The notes under the pieces were generated by a model, which saw only the letters and a program-made list of their open reading frames with translations, had not been told where the DNA came from and searched no databases. Shown here piece by piece: positions 1-8,628 of a stretch of DNA of 64,000 bases. Position 1 is the first letter of the stretch, and each line of letters starts with the position of its first letter. The translations under genes and the position numbers were made by a program. This DNA is from Winogradskyella schleiferi (lineage in GTDB: Bacteria > Bacteroidota > Bacteroidia > Flavobacteriales > Flavobacteriaceae). Location of the stretch: assembly GCF_013394655.1 (NCBI RefSeq), contig NZ_CP053351.1, positions 4,194,001-4,258,000 on the forward strand. Direction: 5' to 3'.

Positions 1-1
1 A

Positions 2-622
2 ACCTCTACAATTTGGGGTTTTGATTTTATAGGTATTGATCCTGCAACAGGCAGAGCGCTTTTTAATGTTGACGGAAATATTTATGATGCGAGCTATGTA
101 GCAGCAAATTTTGATTCTAGTGATTGGCAACCTATAGGCGATTCCCAACCCGATTTTTTTGGTGGTTTACGCAACAGCTTTAGTTACAAGGGTGTTAATC
201 TAAATGTTATCATGGCATTTGCTTATGGCCAAGATGCTTTGATAGATCGTAATCTTATAGATAACTATCGTATTTTATCTAATAGAAACGTTAGTGTAAA
301 TGTTTTTGATGATGCTTGGCAACAGCAAGGCGATAATGCCTCTCTACCATTAATATCAGACAACAACCGTATTATTTCAAATTCTTCAAAATACCTGTTT
401 GATGAAACGCATATTAACCTAAGATCTATCAATTTAAGTTATGATATTCCAGTCAATTCGAAAAAGAACCCATTTAAGGCCTTATCCATTTTTGTTAATG
501 CGGCCAACGTAAAACTATGGTATAAGGATAAAAGTGCAGCTAATAAAAATGGGATTGCTGAGTATAGAAATGTATATCCACAAATGCGAACTATTTCGTT
601 AGGTGTAAATGCCTCTTTTTAA
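2..622 (+). CDS. SusC/RagA-family TonB-dependent receptor, C-terminal part
   Basis: The reading frame is open from the left edge of the window, so this is the last ~206 residues of a longer gene. The sequence has the aromatic, alternating strands of an outer-membrane barrel end (for example QPDFFGGLRNSFSYKGVNLN, then INLRSINLSYDIP near the end), and it closes with ISLGVNASF, a typical barrel terminus with a final Phe. It sits 2 nt before a SusD-family gene, the invariant partner of SusC proteins, which form the TonB-energised channel under a SusD lid. The substrate cannot be told from this fragment. An internal ATG at 212 exists, but the homologous sequence clearly continues upstream of it, so it is not the start. 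Confidence 0.9.
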   Translation, partial: TSTIWGFDFIGIDPATGRALFNVDGNIYDASYVAANFDSSDWQPIGDSQPDFFGGLRNSFSYKGVNLNVIMAFAYGQDALIDRNLIDNYRILSNRNVSVNVFDDAWQQQGDNASLPLISDNNRIISNSSKYLFDETHINLRSINLSYDIPVNSKKNPFKALSIFVNAANVKLWYKDKSAANKNGIAEYRNVYPQMRTISLGVNASF

Positions 623-624
623 TT

Positions 625-2073
625 ATGAAAAATCGATTTATATATATTTTGTTTATCTCATTAGGTTTTTGGTCTTGTAATGATTTTTTAGATGTTGAGC
701 CAGATTTACAAGTCTCACTAAATGAGCAGTTGTCCACAAAAGAGGGAGTTTTACAAGCTTATAATGGTATTTATAGAGATATCGAAAGCTTAATGTCCTC
801 TAACTATATTTTATACGCAGATGCCTTGGGTGGGAATATAGCTTATACACCAAATTCTACAAATGGCATTGTAATGGAATTTAACCAAATGTCTGAAGCT
901 TATAATTTTAGATCAACGGAAACAGAACTAGAATTCTTAGATTCTTATTTGCTTTCTTACGAGATTATCAATCAAACCAACATATTACTTGAGCGTCTAA
1001 ATACCTTTAGCTTTTTTACATCTGAAGAATTACAACAACTTGAAGCTGAATTACTAAGTGTAAGAGCTATGGCGCACTACCAAGTGTCTTTAATGTTTGC
1101 CCAGAACTATAACTTTACTTCGGATGCTTCTCACCTCGGTGTTGTTTATAATACATCGACCATTGCCATAGGAGAAGATTTTCCAGCACGCAATACTATG
1201 GCTGAAACCTATAATCTTATCAATGACGATTTAAATAGTGCGTTAGACTTATACACGGATTTACAACTTTTATCTGGTCCGTCGTATTCTTATTTTAATA
1301 TGCAAACTACAAAAGCATTATATGCAAGGATTGCTCTACAAATGAATGATTGGGAAATCGCCAGGGATTTTTCAAACGATGTTATCAATACATCAGGCAT
1401 TACATTAACTGCTACTGAAGACTATGTTTCCCAGTGGGAACAGGAGGTATTACCCATTAATGAAATTGTGATGGAATTCACAGCGCCTCTAGATGGAGAC
1501 GGAACTATTGTAAGTTCTAGTATCACTCAGTATTATAGCATAGTTCAAACATCTAATGTCGCCAAACACTCAGCATCTGGTGACCTTTTAGCTTTATATT
1601 CTGAAGACGACATTAGAGGAGAGATGTTTATTGTACAAGATTTGAACACCAATGAGAATGGCGTAATAAGTCCTAAACCCTATTATTTTACTAAAAAATT
1701 TCAAAATCAAGCGGGTACAACATTTATTAGACTTTCCGAATTATACTTAATAAGAGCGGAAGCGAACGCACGCTTAAATAATCTCGACCTGGCTCTTGCC
1801 GATTTAAACATTTTAAGAACTCGTGCCAACAATAATACTTTGGATACTACAAATAATATTCTTGAAGAAATCTTCTTAGAAAGACGACGCGAATTAGCCT
1901 TTGAAAATCATTTATTGTTTGATATTATACGCTACAAAAAGGATGTGATTAGAAATGAAGATTGCATAGCGACTGTTTGTAATCTGGCTTATCCTTCAGA
2001 CTTTTTAATTCAACCTATTCCATTTTTTAGTATCTCATTAAATCAAAATATAGAACAAAATGAAGGCTATTAA
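625..2073 (+). CDS. SusD/RagB-family outer-membrane lipoprotein
   Basis: This 482-residue protein is the ligand-binding lid of the SusC/SusD uptake complex. A signal peptide ends in the lipobox LGFWSC, with Cys18 as the lipidated residue. Family hallmarks are visible: the helical segment RLSELYLIRAEANARLN near residue 370, FLERRRELAFENHLLFDIIRY near 420, and the end PIPFFSISLNQNIEQNEGY, matching the usual PIP...NP.L.QN.GY terminus. Length is normal for the family. The gene starts 2 nt after the susC stop and overlaps the next gene by 14 nt, so the unit is translationally coupled. The ligand is unknown; the neighbouring di-heme peroxidase is unusual for a glycan locus. Confidence 0.93.
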   Translation: MKNRFIYILFISLGFWSCNDFLDVEPDLQVSLNEQLSTKEGVLQAYNGIYRDIESLMSSNYILYADALGGNIAYTPNSTNGIVMEFNQMSEAYNFRSTETELEFLDSYLLSYEIINQTNILLERLNTFSFFTSEELQQLEAELLSVRAMAHYQVSLMFAQNYNFTSDASHLGVVYNTSTIAIGEDFPARNTMAETYNLINDDLNSALDLYTDLQLLSGPSYSYFNMQTTKALYARIALQMNDWEIARDFSNDVINTSGITLTATEDYVSQWEQEVLPINEIVMEFTAPLDGDGTIVSSSITQYYSIVQTSNVAKHSASGDLLALYSEDDIRGEMFIVQDLNTNENGVISPKPYYFTKKFQNQAGTTFIRLSELYLIRAEANARLNNLDLALADLNILRTRANNNTLDTTNNILEEIFLERRRELAFENHLLFDIIRYKKDVIRNEDCIATVCNLAYPSDFLIQPIPFFSISLNQNIEQNEGY

Positions 2074-3541
2074 AATTATAACCATACTAATTACGTTAAG
2101 TTTTATTTGGACCTGTTCTAATGATGATGTGAACAAAACATACTCAAATACCAATGGAGAGTTTGTGCGTTTCTTTATGTTGGTTAATAGTAATAATGAT
2201 GTATTACAATATCCTCAAGTTAATGGAGGCTTGCAGCCTGTTTCAGAATATACAAAAGACAATATCAAAACCTTAAAAATTCCGGTAGCGTTAACCTCTG
2301 CAGAATTATCTGGCAACGTCACGGTAAATTATGAGGCTTTAATTTCTGGATTAAGTGGAGTGACTATTCAACCTCAAAATAACGTAACATTTACACCAAC
2401 GAAACTGGTGGATACCATATTTGTAAACTTTACGGAACGCTGGGATATAGCTAATAATCCTGAATTGAAATTTACATTATTAAGTGCTAGCGATCCAAAT
2501 ATTACTATTGGTATGCCCAATAATGATGCACAAAATGACGTCTTAACTATAGATTTTGATGCTTTGAATTTCACCTATCGTTTTCCGTCGCCTAACCAAA
2601 AAGAGATTATTGGTAGTGCTGGCGAAACTGTAAATTTTAGTGTTGAGTTTCCTGATGGATATTTACCTTCGGAAATAAATGCTACAGATTTGATTAGTGA
2701 GACATCGAGTAATTTCGGCTATACTCTAAGTGAGCCCTCATTTACAAATTCGAGCCAAGTGGACTATACGTTAACTGTAGTAGAGGATATTCAACTTGAC
2801 GAATTAGAATTTAGAACAGTTTTTCAATTGAATGACCTAATGGGCTATACCGTAAACGGAAGTACAAATTACACCATAAAAAAGCCAATTGTGACTATTA
2901 GAGATAACAGTGTCTATACGGCTAATCAATTTATTAATTTAAGTGATCAGTTTCATAGAACCTATGGCGAACATTGGTTCGATTCTAATGAAGATGGTGT
3001 TTGTTCTTGGCAGGCTTATTTTGCCTTTACCTATCCCGTTATCGTAGAGTCTACAAATCCCAATGCCGTTCTATTTGATGATATGGGAACACCAGATACT
3101 GCAGACGATGTTTACCATCATGCCTTTAGAATAGGCTTTAATTCACCAAATACTACTGGAACAACAAATTCGTTTGATTTAAGACGTTGGTTTGACAATG
3201 AATCTTCGAACCAAGCCAATTCACCGGGATTTAATATTCCTGAAGCTTTAGAGTTCTATCCTACAAATGGTACTAGTACAACAGGTGGTTTTATACAAGT
3301 TATTGAGCAAGACCTTTTAATCAGTAGTAATACAGGCACGCAACATATTATTTCTATCAGTGGCAACGGAACGTATAGTGAAATTTCACCTGGACTCTTC
3401 GAAATACTACTAGAATTCAATGCTACAAATAATGAGCTTTTTGGTGGTACTCGAACGGATATCTATAGAATATATAGTAATAACTCATACACAGAACCAG
3501 CTCCTTTAACTGATGGTTGTAATATACCAATAGACCTTTAA
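2060..3541 (+). CDS. Large lipoprotein of the SusCD operon, function unknown
   Basis: This 493-residue protein has a signal peptide and lipobox (SFIWTC, Cys19), so it should be anchored to the outer membrane. I do not recognise a named family. The N-terminal half reads as beta-sandwich domains, with a Calx-beta/cadherin-like pattern such as IPVALTSAELSGNVTVNYEAL around residues 75-95. The C-terminal ~200 residues contain an aromatic-rich domain with DSNEDGVCSW and a final DGCNIPIDL, so Cys residues sit at both ends of that domain. It overlaps susD by 14 nt and ends 3 nt before the di-heme peroxidase. It is probably a surface-exposed accessory binding protein for the same substrate, or a substrate of the peroxidase; both are inferences. 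Confidence 0.75.
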   Translation: MKAIKIITILITLSFIWTCSNDDVNKTYSNTNGEFVRFFMLVNSNNDVLQYPQVNGGLQPVSEYTKDNIKTLKIPVALTSAELSGNVTVNYEALISGLSGVTIQPQNNVTFTPTKLVDTIFVNFTERWDIANNPELKFTLLSASDPNITIGMPNNDAQNDVLTIDFDALNFTYRFPSPNQKEIIGSAGETVNFSVEFPDGYLPSEINATDLISETSSNFGYTLSEPSFTNSSQVDYTLTVVEDIQLDELEFRTVFQLNDLMGYTVNGSTNYTIKKPIVTIRDNSVYTANQFINLSDQFHRTYGEHWFDSNEDGVCSWQAYFAFTYPVIVESTNPNAVLFDDMGTPDTADDVYHHAFRIGFNSPNTTGTTNSFDLRRWFDNESSNQANSPGFNIPEALEFYPTNGTSTTGGFIQVIEQDLLISSNTGTQHIISISGNGTYSEISPGLFEILLEFNATNNELFGGTRTDIYRIYSNNSYTEPAPLTDGCNIPIDL

Positions 3542-3544
3542 AAT

Positions 3545-4684
3545 ATGAAACATATTATTTTATCCATTTGTTTAGCCTTCTTTTTTCTGAGCTGTAAAAA
3601 CGAAAATAATCAATTAGAAAATGTCAGTTACTTGCGCGATATTTACTCGCAACCCGATGCCAGCAAATGGCCGGAACCTCATCTAGACTCTTTAATTGAT
3701 AAAACTACATTTAAGGATATTGGCCTATTAGGAGAGGTTGAACATCCAAAGGACAATCCATATTCTGCAGAAAAGAAGCTTTTGGGAAAGATGCTATTCT
3801 TTGATGCAAGATTGTCTGAAACGGGACAAATTGCCTGTGCGAGTTGTCATAACCCGGAGTTAGCCTGGACAGACAACATTACAAGATCTCTTGGACATGA
3901 CCGGCAAAACAATAAGCGCAATTCCATGACGATTAAAAATGTGGCTTTTGCCCACACGCTTTTTTGGGATGGACGTGCTGAGAGTTTGGAGCATCAAGCC
4001 TCATTTCCCATTTCAGACCCAAAAGAGATGAATACAGAAAACAACGTTGCGGTGGAGAGAATTGCAGCTGTTGAAGGTTACTTGCCATTATTTGAAGATG
4101 CTTTTGGCGATACCGAAATAAACCTAGACCGTATTCTAAAATCAATTGCAACTTTTGAGCGTTCCTTAGTGAGTAGAACAAGTAAATTCGATCGTTTTAT
4201 AAAAGGCAAAAAAGATGCTTTTACAGATCAAGAAGTCTTAGGAATGCATCTATTTAGAACCAAAGCACGTTGTATCAATTGCCATAACACGCCGTATTTT
4301 AGCGATAATCAATTTCATAATGATGGGCAAGCACTTTTCGGAACAAAAGATGAAGATTTTGGACGTTATTACCACACTAAAAACAAGGAAGATTTGGGCA
4401 AGTTTAAAACACCAACATTAAGGGAAGTTTCGAAAACAGGCCCTTGGATGCATCACGGTCATTTTCCTTCCTTATTAGATGTCGTTGAATTTTATAACCT
4501 TGGAAATCCGGCTCCAATTCAAAAGAAATATTTAGGTATTGGTCGTGATTCTTTAATACCTACGACCTCACCAATGTTAAAAAGATTGGATTTAACTAAA
4601 GATGAAATCAATGCGCTTATTGCATTTATGGAAACGCTTTCAACAAATACCCAGCGTGTGAACCTTAACCTCATGCCTGAATAG
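3545..4684 (+). CDS. Di-heme cytochrome c peroxidase / MauG-family lipoprotein
   Basis: This 379-residue protein has a lipobox (FFFLSC, Cys17), so it is periplasmic and membrane-anchored. Two c-type heme sites are seen: C98-A-S-C101-H102 and C243-I-N-C246-H247. The family framework is present: FFDARLSETGQIACASCH, LFWDGRAESLEHQ and KFKTPTLREVSKTGPWMHHG. The family reduces hydrogen peroxide, or in the MauG/MbnH branch oxidises residues of a partner protein; the sequence alone does not decide which. It is the last gene of the susC-susD-lipoprotein unit with a 3-nt gap, so it probably acts with the imported ligand or the preceding lipoprotein. Confidence 0.92.
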   Translation: MKHIILSICLAFFFLSCKNENNQLENVSYLRDIYSQPDASKWPEPHLDSLIDKTTFKDIGLLGEVEHPKDNPYSAEKKLLGKMLFFDARLSETGQIACASCHNPELAWTDNITRSLGHDRQNNKRNSMTIKNVAFAHTLFWDGRAESLEHQASFPISDPKEMNTENNVAVERIAAVEGYLPLFEDAFGDTEINLDRILKSIATFERSLVSRTSKFDRFIKGKKDAFTDQEVLGMHLFRTKARCINCHNTPYFSDNQFHNDGQALFGTKDEDFGRYYHTKNKEDLGKFKTPTLREVSKTGPWMHHGHFPSLLDVVEFYNLGNPAPIQKKYLGIGRDSLIPTTSPMLKRLDLTKDEINALIAFMETLSTNTQRVNLNLMPE

Positions 4685-4718
4685 TAATTTGGCCATATAT
4701 CTCATCACCGATCCGCTG

Positions 4719-4772
4719 TTAGTATCTAAAAGACCAACCTAATGCACCGTTAATCCATTTTGCAAAACTCAT
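4719..4772 (-). pseudogene. Possible relic of a TerB/DjlA-type gene start
   Basis: Reading the minus strand from an ATG at 4772 gives MSFAKWINGALGWSFRY and then a stop. This resembles the glycine-rich N-terminus (MSxxKWIGGGLGW...) that I remember for TerB/DnaJ-like proteins of Bacteroidota, but it ends after 17 residues and nothing homologous follows. It is most likely the leftover 5' end of a deleted gene. The match is from memory over a short stretch and is therefore weak. Confidence 0.3.
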
Positions 4773-4848
4773 ATTCTATTTTTAATTTTATAAAGACAAG
4801 TTCATTTGTTGGTAGCGGGTTTAAAACGAAATTCGTTACGTTTTGAGT

Positions 4849-4874
4849 GCAACCTTTTGCATATAATTACATCT
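4849..4874 (+). promoter_or_regulatory. ECF-type promoter, GCAACC-N15-CATCT
   Basis: GCAACC (4849-4854) and CATCT (4870-4874) are separated by exactly 15 nt. The pair lies 27 nt before the ATG of the lipoprotein at 4902. The same two words with the same spacing occur upstream of the lipoprotein at 53147 and of a small peptide gene at 51580. The arrangement (AAC-containing upstream box, short downstream box) is typical of ECF sigma promoters; assignment to a particular sigma factor is inference. Confidence 0.6.
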
Positions 4875-4901
4875 TATAAGTAAAATCCAATTACTCAACA
4901 T

Positions 4902-5309
4902 ATGAAAGCGCCATTTTATATTCTAGTTTCAGTATTGATTTTATTCAGTTGCAACTCTGATGACGATGCACCACAAAACACAGCACCAACAATCAGTGGC
5001 ACTTGGTCATTAGTGAATGTCTATGGAGGTTTCGCAGGTGTGGATGACGATTTTGAAAATGGTACAATAAAATGGAACTTTAACCAAGACAATTTAGAGT
5101 TAACGATTACCAACACCAATAACGCTGATGTTATATATGATGGTTTTTCTTCAGGAACTTATGATTATCAGATCCTCACAACTACAGGTGAAGATGCTAA
5201 AGTGGTTGTAAATTCATTTAGCTATGACATAAGCGTTTTAACCAATACCCAATTAGTATTAGACGAAGGCGTTGCAGCAGATGGGTTTTTACTTACTTTT
5301 AGCAGGTAA
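4902..5309 (+). CDS. Small lipocalin-like lipoprotein
   Basis: This 135-residue lipoprotein has Cys17 in the lipobox LILFSC, followed by an acidic NSDDDAPQN linker of the kind seen in Flavobacteriaceae surface lipoproteins. The mature part opens with GTWSLVNVYGG and continues as an eight-strand-like pattern ending in LLTFSR, which fits the small lipocalin-like domain common in this phylum. The length is right for a single such domain. The gene stands alone and has the ECF-type promoter 27 nt upstream, so it is probably part of an envelope-stress or surface-remodelling regulon. The ligand is unknown. Confidence 0.75.
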   Translation: MKAPFYILVSVLILFSCNSDDDAPQNTAPTISGTWSLVNVYGGFAGVDDDFENGTIKWNFNQDNLELTITNTNNADVIYDGFSSGTYDYQILTTTGEDAKVVVNSFSYDISVLTNTQLVLDEGVAADGFLLTFSR

Positions 5310-5401
5310 CTTCCTTTTTTTACGTGTTTTAGTTATTGAAAACAAAAATACCACGATTCAAACTGCTTACTGAAGACTAAAGACTGCCGACTTATTTTCC
5401 T

Positions 5402-5409
5402 TATCTTTG
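5402..5409 (+). promoter_or_regulatory. Bacteroidota -7 promoter element of the bacilliredoxin gene
   Basis: TATCTTTG matches the TAnnTTTG consensus of the housekeeping sigma factor in Bacteroidota. It lies 51 nt before the ATG at 5460. The leader that follows contains the palindrome CCGATAGTTATCGG (5413-5426). No clear -33 TTG box was seen at the expected distance. Confidence 0.55.
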
Positions 5410-5459
5410 CATTCCGATAGTTATCGGAAGAAATTTAAGATTAATTAAAATATTAGAAT

Positions 5460-5870
5460 ATGTACCCAGCAGAATTAGTAAAACCAATGCGTGAGGATTT
5501 AACCAACGTCGGTTTTGAAGAATTACATACATCAGAAGCTGTAGATAAGGCGATTGCAAAAGAAGGCACCACACTTGTGGTTGTTAATTCGGTTTGTGGT
5601 TGTGCAGCTGCCAACGCCAGACCAGGCGCTAGAACCAGTTTACAAAATGCAAAACGACCAGACCATCTAGTAACCGTTTTTGCAGGTGTAGATAAAGAGG
5701 CTACAAATAAGGCACGAGAATATATGATTCCATTTCCTCCAAGTTCGCCTTGTATGGCATTATTTAAAGATGGGGAATTAGTGCATATGCTAGAGCGTCA
5801 CCACATTGAAGGCAGACCTGCAGAGTTAATCTCAGAAAACCTTATGGATGCTTATAATGAGCATTGCTAG
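5460..5870 (+). CDS. BrxA/BrxB-family bacilliredoxin (YphP/YqiW)
   Basis: This 136-residue cytosolic thioredoxin-fold protein carries the diagnostic CGC motif (C46-G-C48) in VNSVCGCAAANARPG. Members of this family remove bacillithiol or similar low-molecular-weight thiols from oxidised proteins. The family's FPPSSPCMALFKDGELVHMLERHHIEG segment is intact near residues 97-122. Length is normal. It is monocistronic, with its own -7 element and a factor-independent terminator-like hairpin downstream (5966-5997). Whether this organism makes bacillithiol cannot be judged here, so the actual thiol partner is uncertain. Confidence 0.92.
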   Translation: MYPAELVKPMREDLTNVGFEELHTSEAVDKAIAKEGTTLVVVNSVCGCAAANARPGARTSLQNAKRPDHLVTVFAGVDKEATNKAREYMIPFPPSSPCMALFKDGELVHMLERHHIEGRPAELISENLMDAYNEHC

Positions 5871-5965
5871 TTAAAAAAAGCCCTTCTTCCTAGCATTCTT
5901 TCCAGAAGAAAAAGGAAACTTAGGCAGATTGGTATTAAAAACCTTTTAAGTCGGAAGACGGAAGT

Positions 5966-5997
5966 AAAAAAACCACGAAAAAAATCGTGGTTTTTTT
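5966..5997 (+). terminator. Factor-independent terminator
   Basis: The stem AACCACGA / TCGTGGTT (with flanking A and T runs that extend the pairing) has a short A-rich loop and is followed by seven T residues. It ends the bacilliredoxin transcript before the acyltransferase gene. Confidence 0.75.
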
Positions 5998-6017
5998 GTG
6001 CATAGAATCCATTGATT

Positions 6018-6025
6018 TAAATTTG
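6018..6025 (+). promoter_or_regulatory. -7-like element abutting the acyltransferase start
   Basis: TAAATTTG fits TAnnTTTG and ends only 4 nt before the ATG at 6030. If used, the mRNA would begin at or within a few bases of the start codon. In this AT-rich leader it could also be a chance match. Confidence 0.35.
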
Positions 6026-6029
6026 CTAA

Positions 6030-6767
6030 ATGAGAAAACTATTAGCATATCCATTAACTGCTCTATATGCGGTTTGCTTTCTTTCGACCTTGGTTATTTT
6101 TCATCCTCTACAGTGGTTGGCGAACAATCTCTTTGGTTACAAGGCACTTAAGGTTACCGTAGATTGGCTTCAGTTCTTTATAATGCGCTGTCTTAATGTT
6201 TTGGGAACAAGGATTTCTTTTAATAATCCTTACAACTTACCAACTGACAAACCTTTAATTATAGTCTCCAACCATCAAAGTATGTATGACATATCACCAA
6301 TTATGTGGTACTTGCGCAAACATCATGTCAAATTTGTGTCTAAAAAAGAGTTGGGAAAAGGCATCCCAAGCGTGTCCTATAATTTACGTCATGGTGGATC
6401 GGTTCTAATAGATCGGAAGAACCCAAGACAATCAATGGTTGCCATGATGAAGTTTGGCGACTATATTGAAAAAACAAAAAGAGCAGCAGTAATTTTTCCC
6501 GAAGGCACACGTAGTAAAGACGGAGCACCAAAACCTTTTAAAACCAAAGGTCTGGAAATGTTAATCAAAAAAGTACCATCAGCTCTCATGGTTCCGATAA
6601 CAGTCAATAACTCTTGGAAAATGTTGAGGTACGGAAAATTCCCAATGGGAATTGGAAATCATATGAAATTTACTGTACATAAGCCCTTAGAAATTATTAA
6701 CTTTACAGATAAGTCCGAATTAATTCAGCAAGTAGAACAAACTATTGTTGAAGGCATTGAGAAATAA
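6030..6767 (+). CDS. 1-acyl-sn-glycerol-3-phosphate acyltransferase (PlsC family)
   Basis: This 245-residue membrane-associated enzyme transfers an acyl group to lysophosphatidic acid in phospholipid synthesis. The catalytic HX4D box is N81-H82-QSMY-D87, and the acceptor-binding FPEGTRS box lies at 156-162. An N-terminal hydrophobic segment (about residues 8-28) anchors it to the inner membrane. The next gene, 20 nt downstream, is an acyl-ACP desaturase, so the two form a lipid-making unit. A second PlsC-type gene lies at 55821; which one is the essential LPA acyltransferase cannot be decided here. Confidence 0.9.
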   Translation: MRKLLAYPLTALYAVCFLSTLVIFHPLQWLANNLFGYKALKVTVDWLQFFIMRCLNVLGTRISFNNPYNLPTDKPLIIVSNHQSMYDISPIMWYLRKHHVKFVSKKELGKGIPSVSYNLRHGGSVLIDRKNPRQSMVAMMKFGDYIEKTKRAAVIFPEGTRSKDGAPKPFKTKGLEMLIKKVPSALMVPITVNNSWKMLRYGKFPMGIGNHMKFTVHKPLEIINFTDKSELIQQVEQTIVEGIEK

Positions 6768-6787
6768 CCCTTAAATAACCATCAAAT

Positions 6788-7768
6788 ATGTCGTTGAAAA
6801 ATGTAAGATTGGAAGTGATGCAGCATCTGGAAAAGGATGTACAATCCCTTATTGAAAAATATTTAATTCCTGTTGAACAAATCTGGCAACCTACTGATTT
6901 CTTACCAGATTCCACAAAAGAGTCATTTTATGAAGAAGTCAGAGAAATTAGGGAGTTAAGTAAAGAAATGTCGTATGATTTTTGGGTGGTGTTAGTTGGA
7001 GACATGATTACCGAAGAAGCACTACCAAGTTATGAATCATGGCTCATGGACGTAGAAGGTGTAGACCAAGTAGAACGCAATGGTTGGTCCACTTGGCTAA
7101 GACATTGGACAGGCGAAGAAAACAGACATGGTGATGTATTGAATAAATACTTATACTTATCTGGCCGTGTAAATATGCGTGAAATTGAAAAAACCACACA
7201 ATACCTTATTAACGATGGCTTTGATATTGGTACTGGCAGAGATCCTTATAAAAACTTTGTTTACACAAGCTTTCAAGAGCTGGCAACGTATGTGTCGCAT
7301 AATCGCGTAGCTAAAATCGCCAAAGAAAAAGGCAATAAACGATTGGCTAAAATGTGTAGAATCATTTCTGGAGACGAAATGCGTCATCATCATGCCTATT
7401 CCGAGTTTGTTGAGCGTATCTTTGCCGTAGATCCCAACCAAATGATGATGGCTTTTCACGATATGATGAAACGAAAAATTGCCATGCCAGCACATTTCCT
7501 AAGAGAATCTGGCGAGAGCATTGGCGCTGCGTTCGAAGAGTTTTCGAATACTGCACAACGGATTGGTGTTTATACCTCAAACGATTATGTAGATATTCTG
7601 CAAAAGTTGATTGACCGTTGGGATATAGGCAATATGACGGGTTTAAATGAAGAAGCTGAAAAAGCAAGAGACTATTTAATGACATTACCACCAAGAATGT
7701 ACCGTTTATCTGAGCGTATGAAAATACCAGAAAATTCCTTCCAATTTAAATGGGTGGATCCTGCCTAA
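6788..7768 (+). CDS. Acyl-ACP desaturase (soluble di-iron, FA_desaturase_2)
   Basis: This 326-residue soluble enzyme introduces a double bond into acyl chains held on acyl carrier protein. The two di-iron EXXH motifs are visible: E111-N-R-H114 (in GEENRHGD) and E197-M-R-H200 (in SGDEMRHHH), with further carboxylates near E76/E77 and E164. The length matches plant-type stearoyl-ACP desaturases without a transit peptide. It is co-transcribed with the upstream PlsC-like acyltransferase, which suggests control of membrane fluidity, a plausible need in a cold marine bacterium. Regiospecificity cannot be predicted. Confidence 0.93.
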   Translation: MSLKNVRLEVMQHLEKDVQSLIEKYLIPVEQIWQPTDFLPDSTKESFYEEVREIRELSKEMSYDFWVVLVGDMITEEALPSYESWLMDVEGVDQVERNGWSTWLRHWTGEENRHGDVLNKYLYLSGRVNMREIEKTTQYLINDGFDIGTGRDPYKNFVYTSFQELATYVSHNRVAKIAKEKGNKRLAKMCRIISGDEMRHHHAYSEFVERIFAVDPNQMMMAFHDMMKRKIAMPAHFLRESGESIGAAFEEFSNTAQRIGVYTSNDYVDILQKLIDRWDIGNMTGLNEEAEKARDYLMTLPPRMYRLSERMKIPENSFQFKWVDPA

Positions 7769-7777
7769 CATAGTCTT

Positions 7778-8437
7778 ATGCGTCATAAAAGTAAACTTAT
7801 CATATCTACAATTACTTTTGTAAAACAAGAATTAATTGATGCAGAAGGTGGACATGATTGGTTTCATACCGAGCGTGTTTATAAAAATGCACTTCTCATT
7901 GCGAAAACCGAACCTGTAGATGTATTAGTAGTCTCATTGGCAGCACTTTTACACGATATAGCGGATTCAAAATTTCATGATGGAGATGAAACCATTGGGC
8001 CCAAAAAAGCACAAACATTTCTTCTAAATAACGATGTTGACAGTAAAATAATTGAACACGTTACTCAGATTATCGAATATATGTCCTTTAAAAACTCGTT
8101 CGATTTAGACACCTCATTTACTTCAAAGGAAATGGAAGTCGTTCAAGATGCAGATCGCTTGGATGCCATTGGAGCCATTGGCATTGCACGTTGTTTTAAT
8201 TATGGAGGTTTCAAGGATAGACCACTCTATAATCCTGAAATTAAGCCTAACCTCAACATGACAAAGTCTGAATACAAAACATCCAACGCACCAACGATTA
8301 ATCATTTCTACGAAAAATTATTGCTTCTTAAAGACCAAATGAATACCAAAACAGGGAGGCGAATCGCCTCAGATAGGCATAAATATATGGAAGGTTTTTT
8401 AAAACAGTTCTATGCTGAATGGGAAGGGGAAAAATAG
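7778..8437 (+). CDS. HD-domain phosphohydrolase
   Basis: This 219-residue metal-dependent hydrolase has H30 in GGHDWFHTERV, the H59-D60 pair in LLHDIAD, and a downstream Asp in VQDADRLDAIGAIGIARCF (about 123-141). This pattern is characteristic of the YedJ-like HD family that acts on nucleotides or related phosphates; the substrate is unknown. It begins 10 nt after the desaturase stop and probably belongs to the same transcript. It converges on a small gene on the opposite strand with 1 nt between the two stops. Confidence 0.88.
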   Translation: MRHKSKLIISTITFVKQELIDAEGGHDWFHTERVYKNALLIAKTEPVDVLVVSLAALLHDIADSKFHDGDETIGPKKAQTFLLNNDVDSKIIEHVTQIIEYMSFKNSFDLDTSFTSKEMEVVQDADRLDAIGAIGIARCFNYGGFKDRPLYNPEIKPNLNMTKSEYKTSNAPTINHFYEKLLLLKDQMNTKTGRRIASDRHKYMEGFLKQFYAEWEGEK

Positions 8438-8438
8438 T

Positions 8439-8612
8439 CTAGTTTTCATTGGCCACTTCAAGAGCAGTCAATTTATACTCAATGATCGCCATTTCCTCTC
8501 CATAATGAATCAGTTCATCTGCAGTTAGATCATTTCGAGAATTTACGGTGTTCAATATCTCTTGACCTTTTTTAGTGTAATAGGCAATTGTGATTTCTAT
8601 TTTATCTTCCAT
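8439..8612 (-). CDS. Small conserved-looking hypothetical protein (57 aa)
   Basis: The ATG at 8612 gives a 57-residue acidic, mostly helical protein (MEDKIEITIAYYTKKGQEIL..., ending LTALEVANEN). An upstream in-frame TTG at 8621 is a less likely start. It lies 16 nt after the stop of the AraC-type regulator on the same strand, so it is probably co-transcribed with it. It packs tightly against the HD-hydrolase stop on the other side. No family is recognised. The balanced, low-hydrophobicity composition is what makes it look coding rather than accidental. Confidence 0.55.
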   Translation of the reverse strand: MEDKIEITIAYYTKKGQEILNTVNSRNDLTADELIHYGEEMAIIEYKLTALEVANEN

Positions 8613-8628
8613 CAGTATCAAAATTTAA

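Noticed and set aside
7157-7694. Two minus-strand frames of 112 and 110 codons
   Set aside because: Both are antisense to the well-supported acyl-ACP desaturase and have His/Ser/Phe-rich compositions typical of antisense translation.
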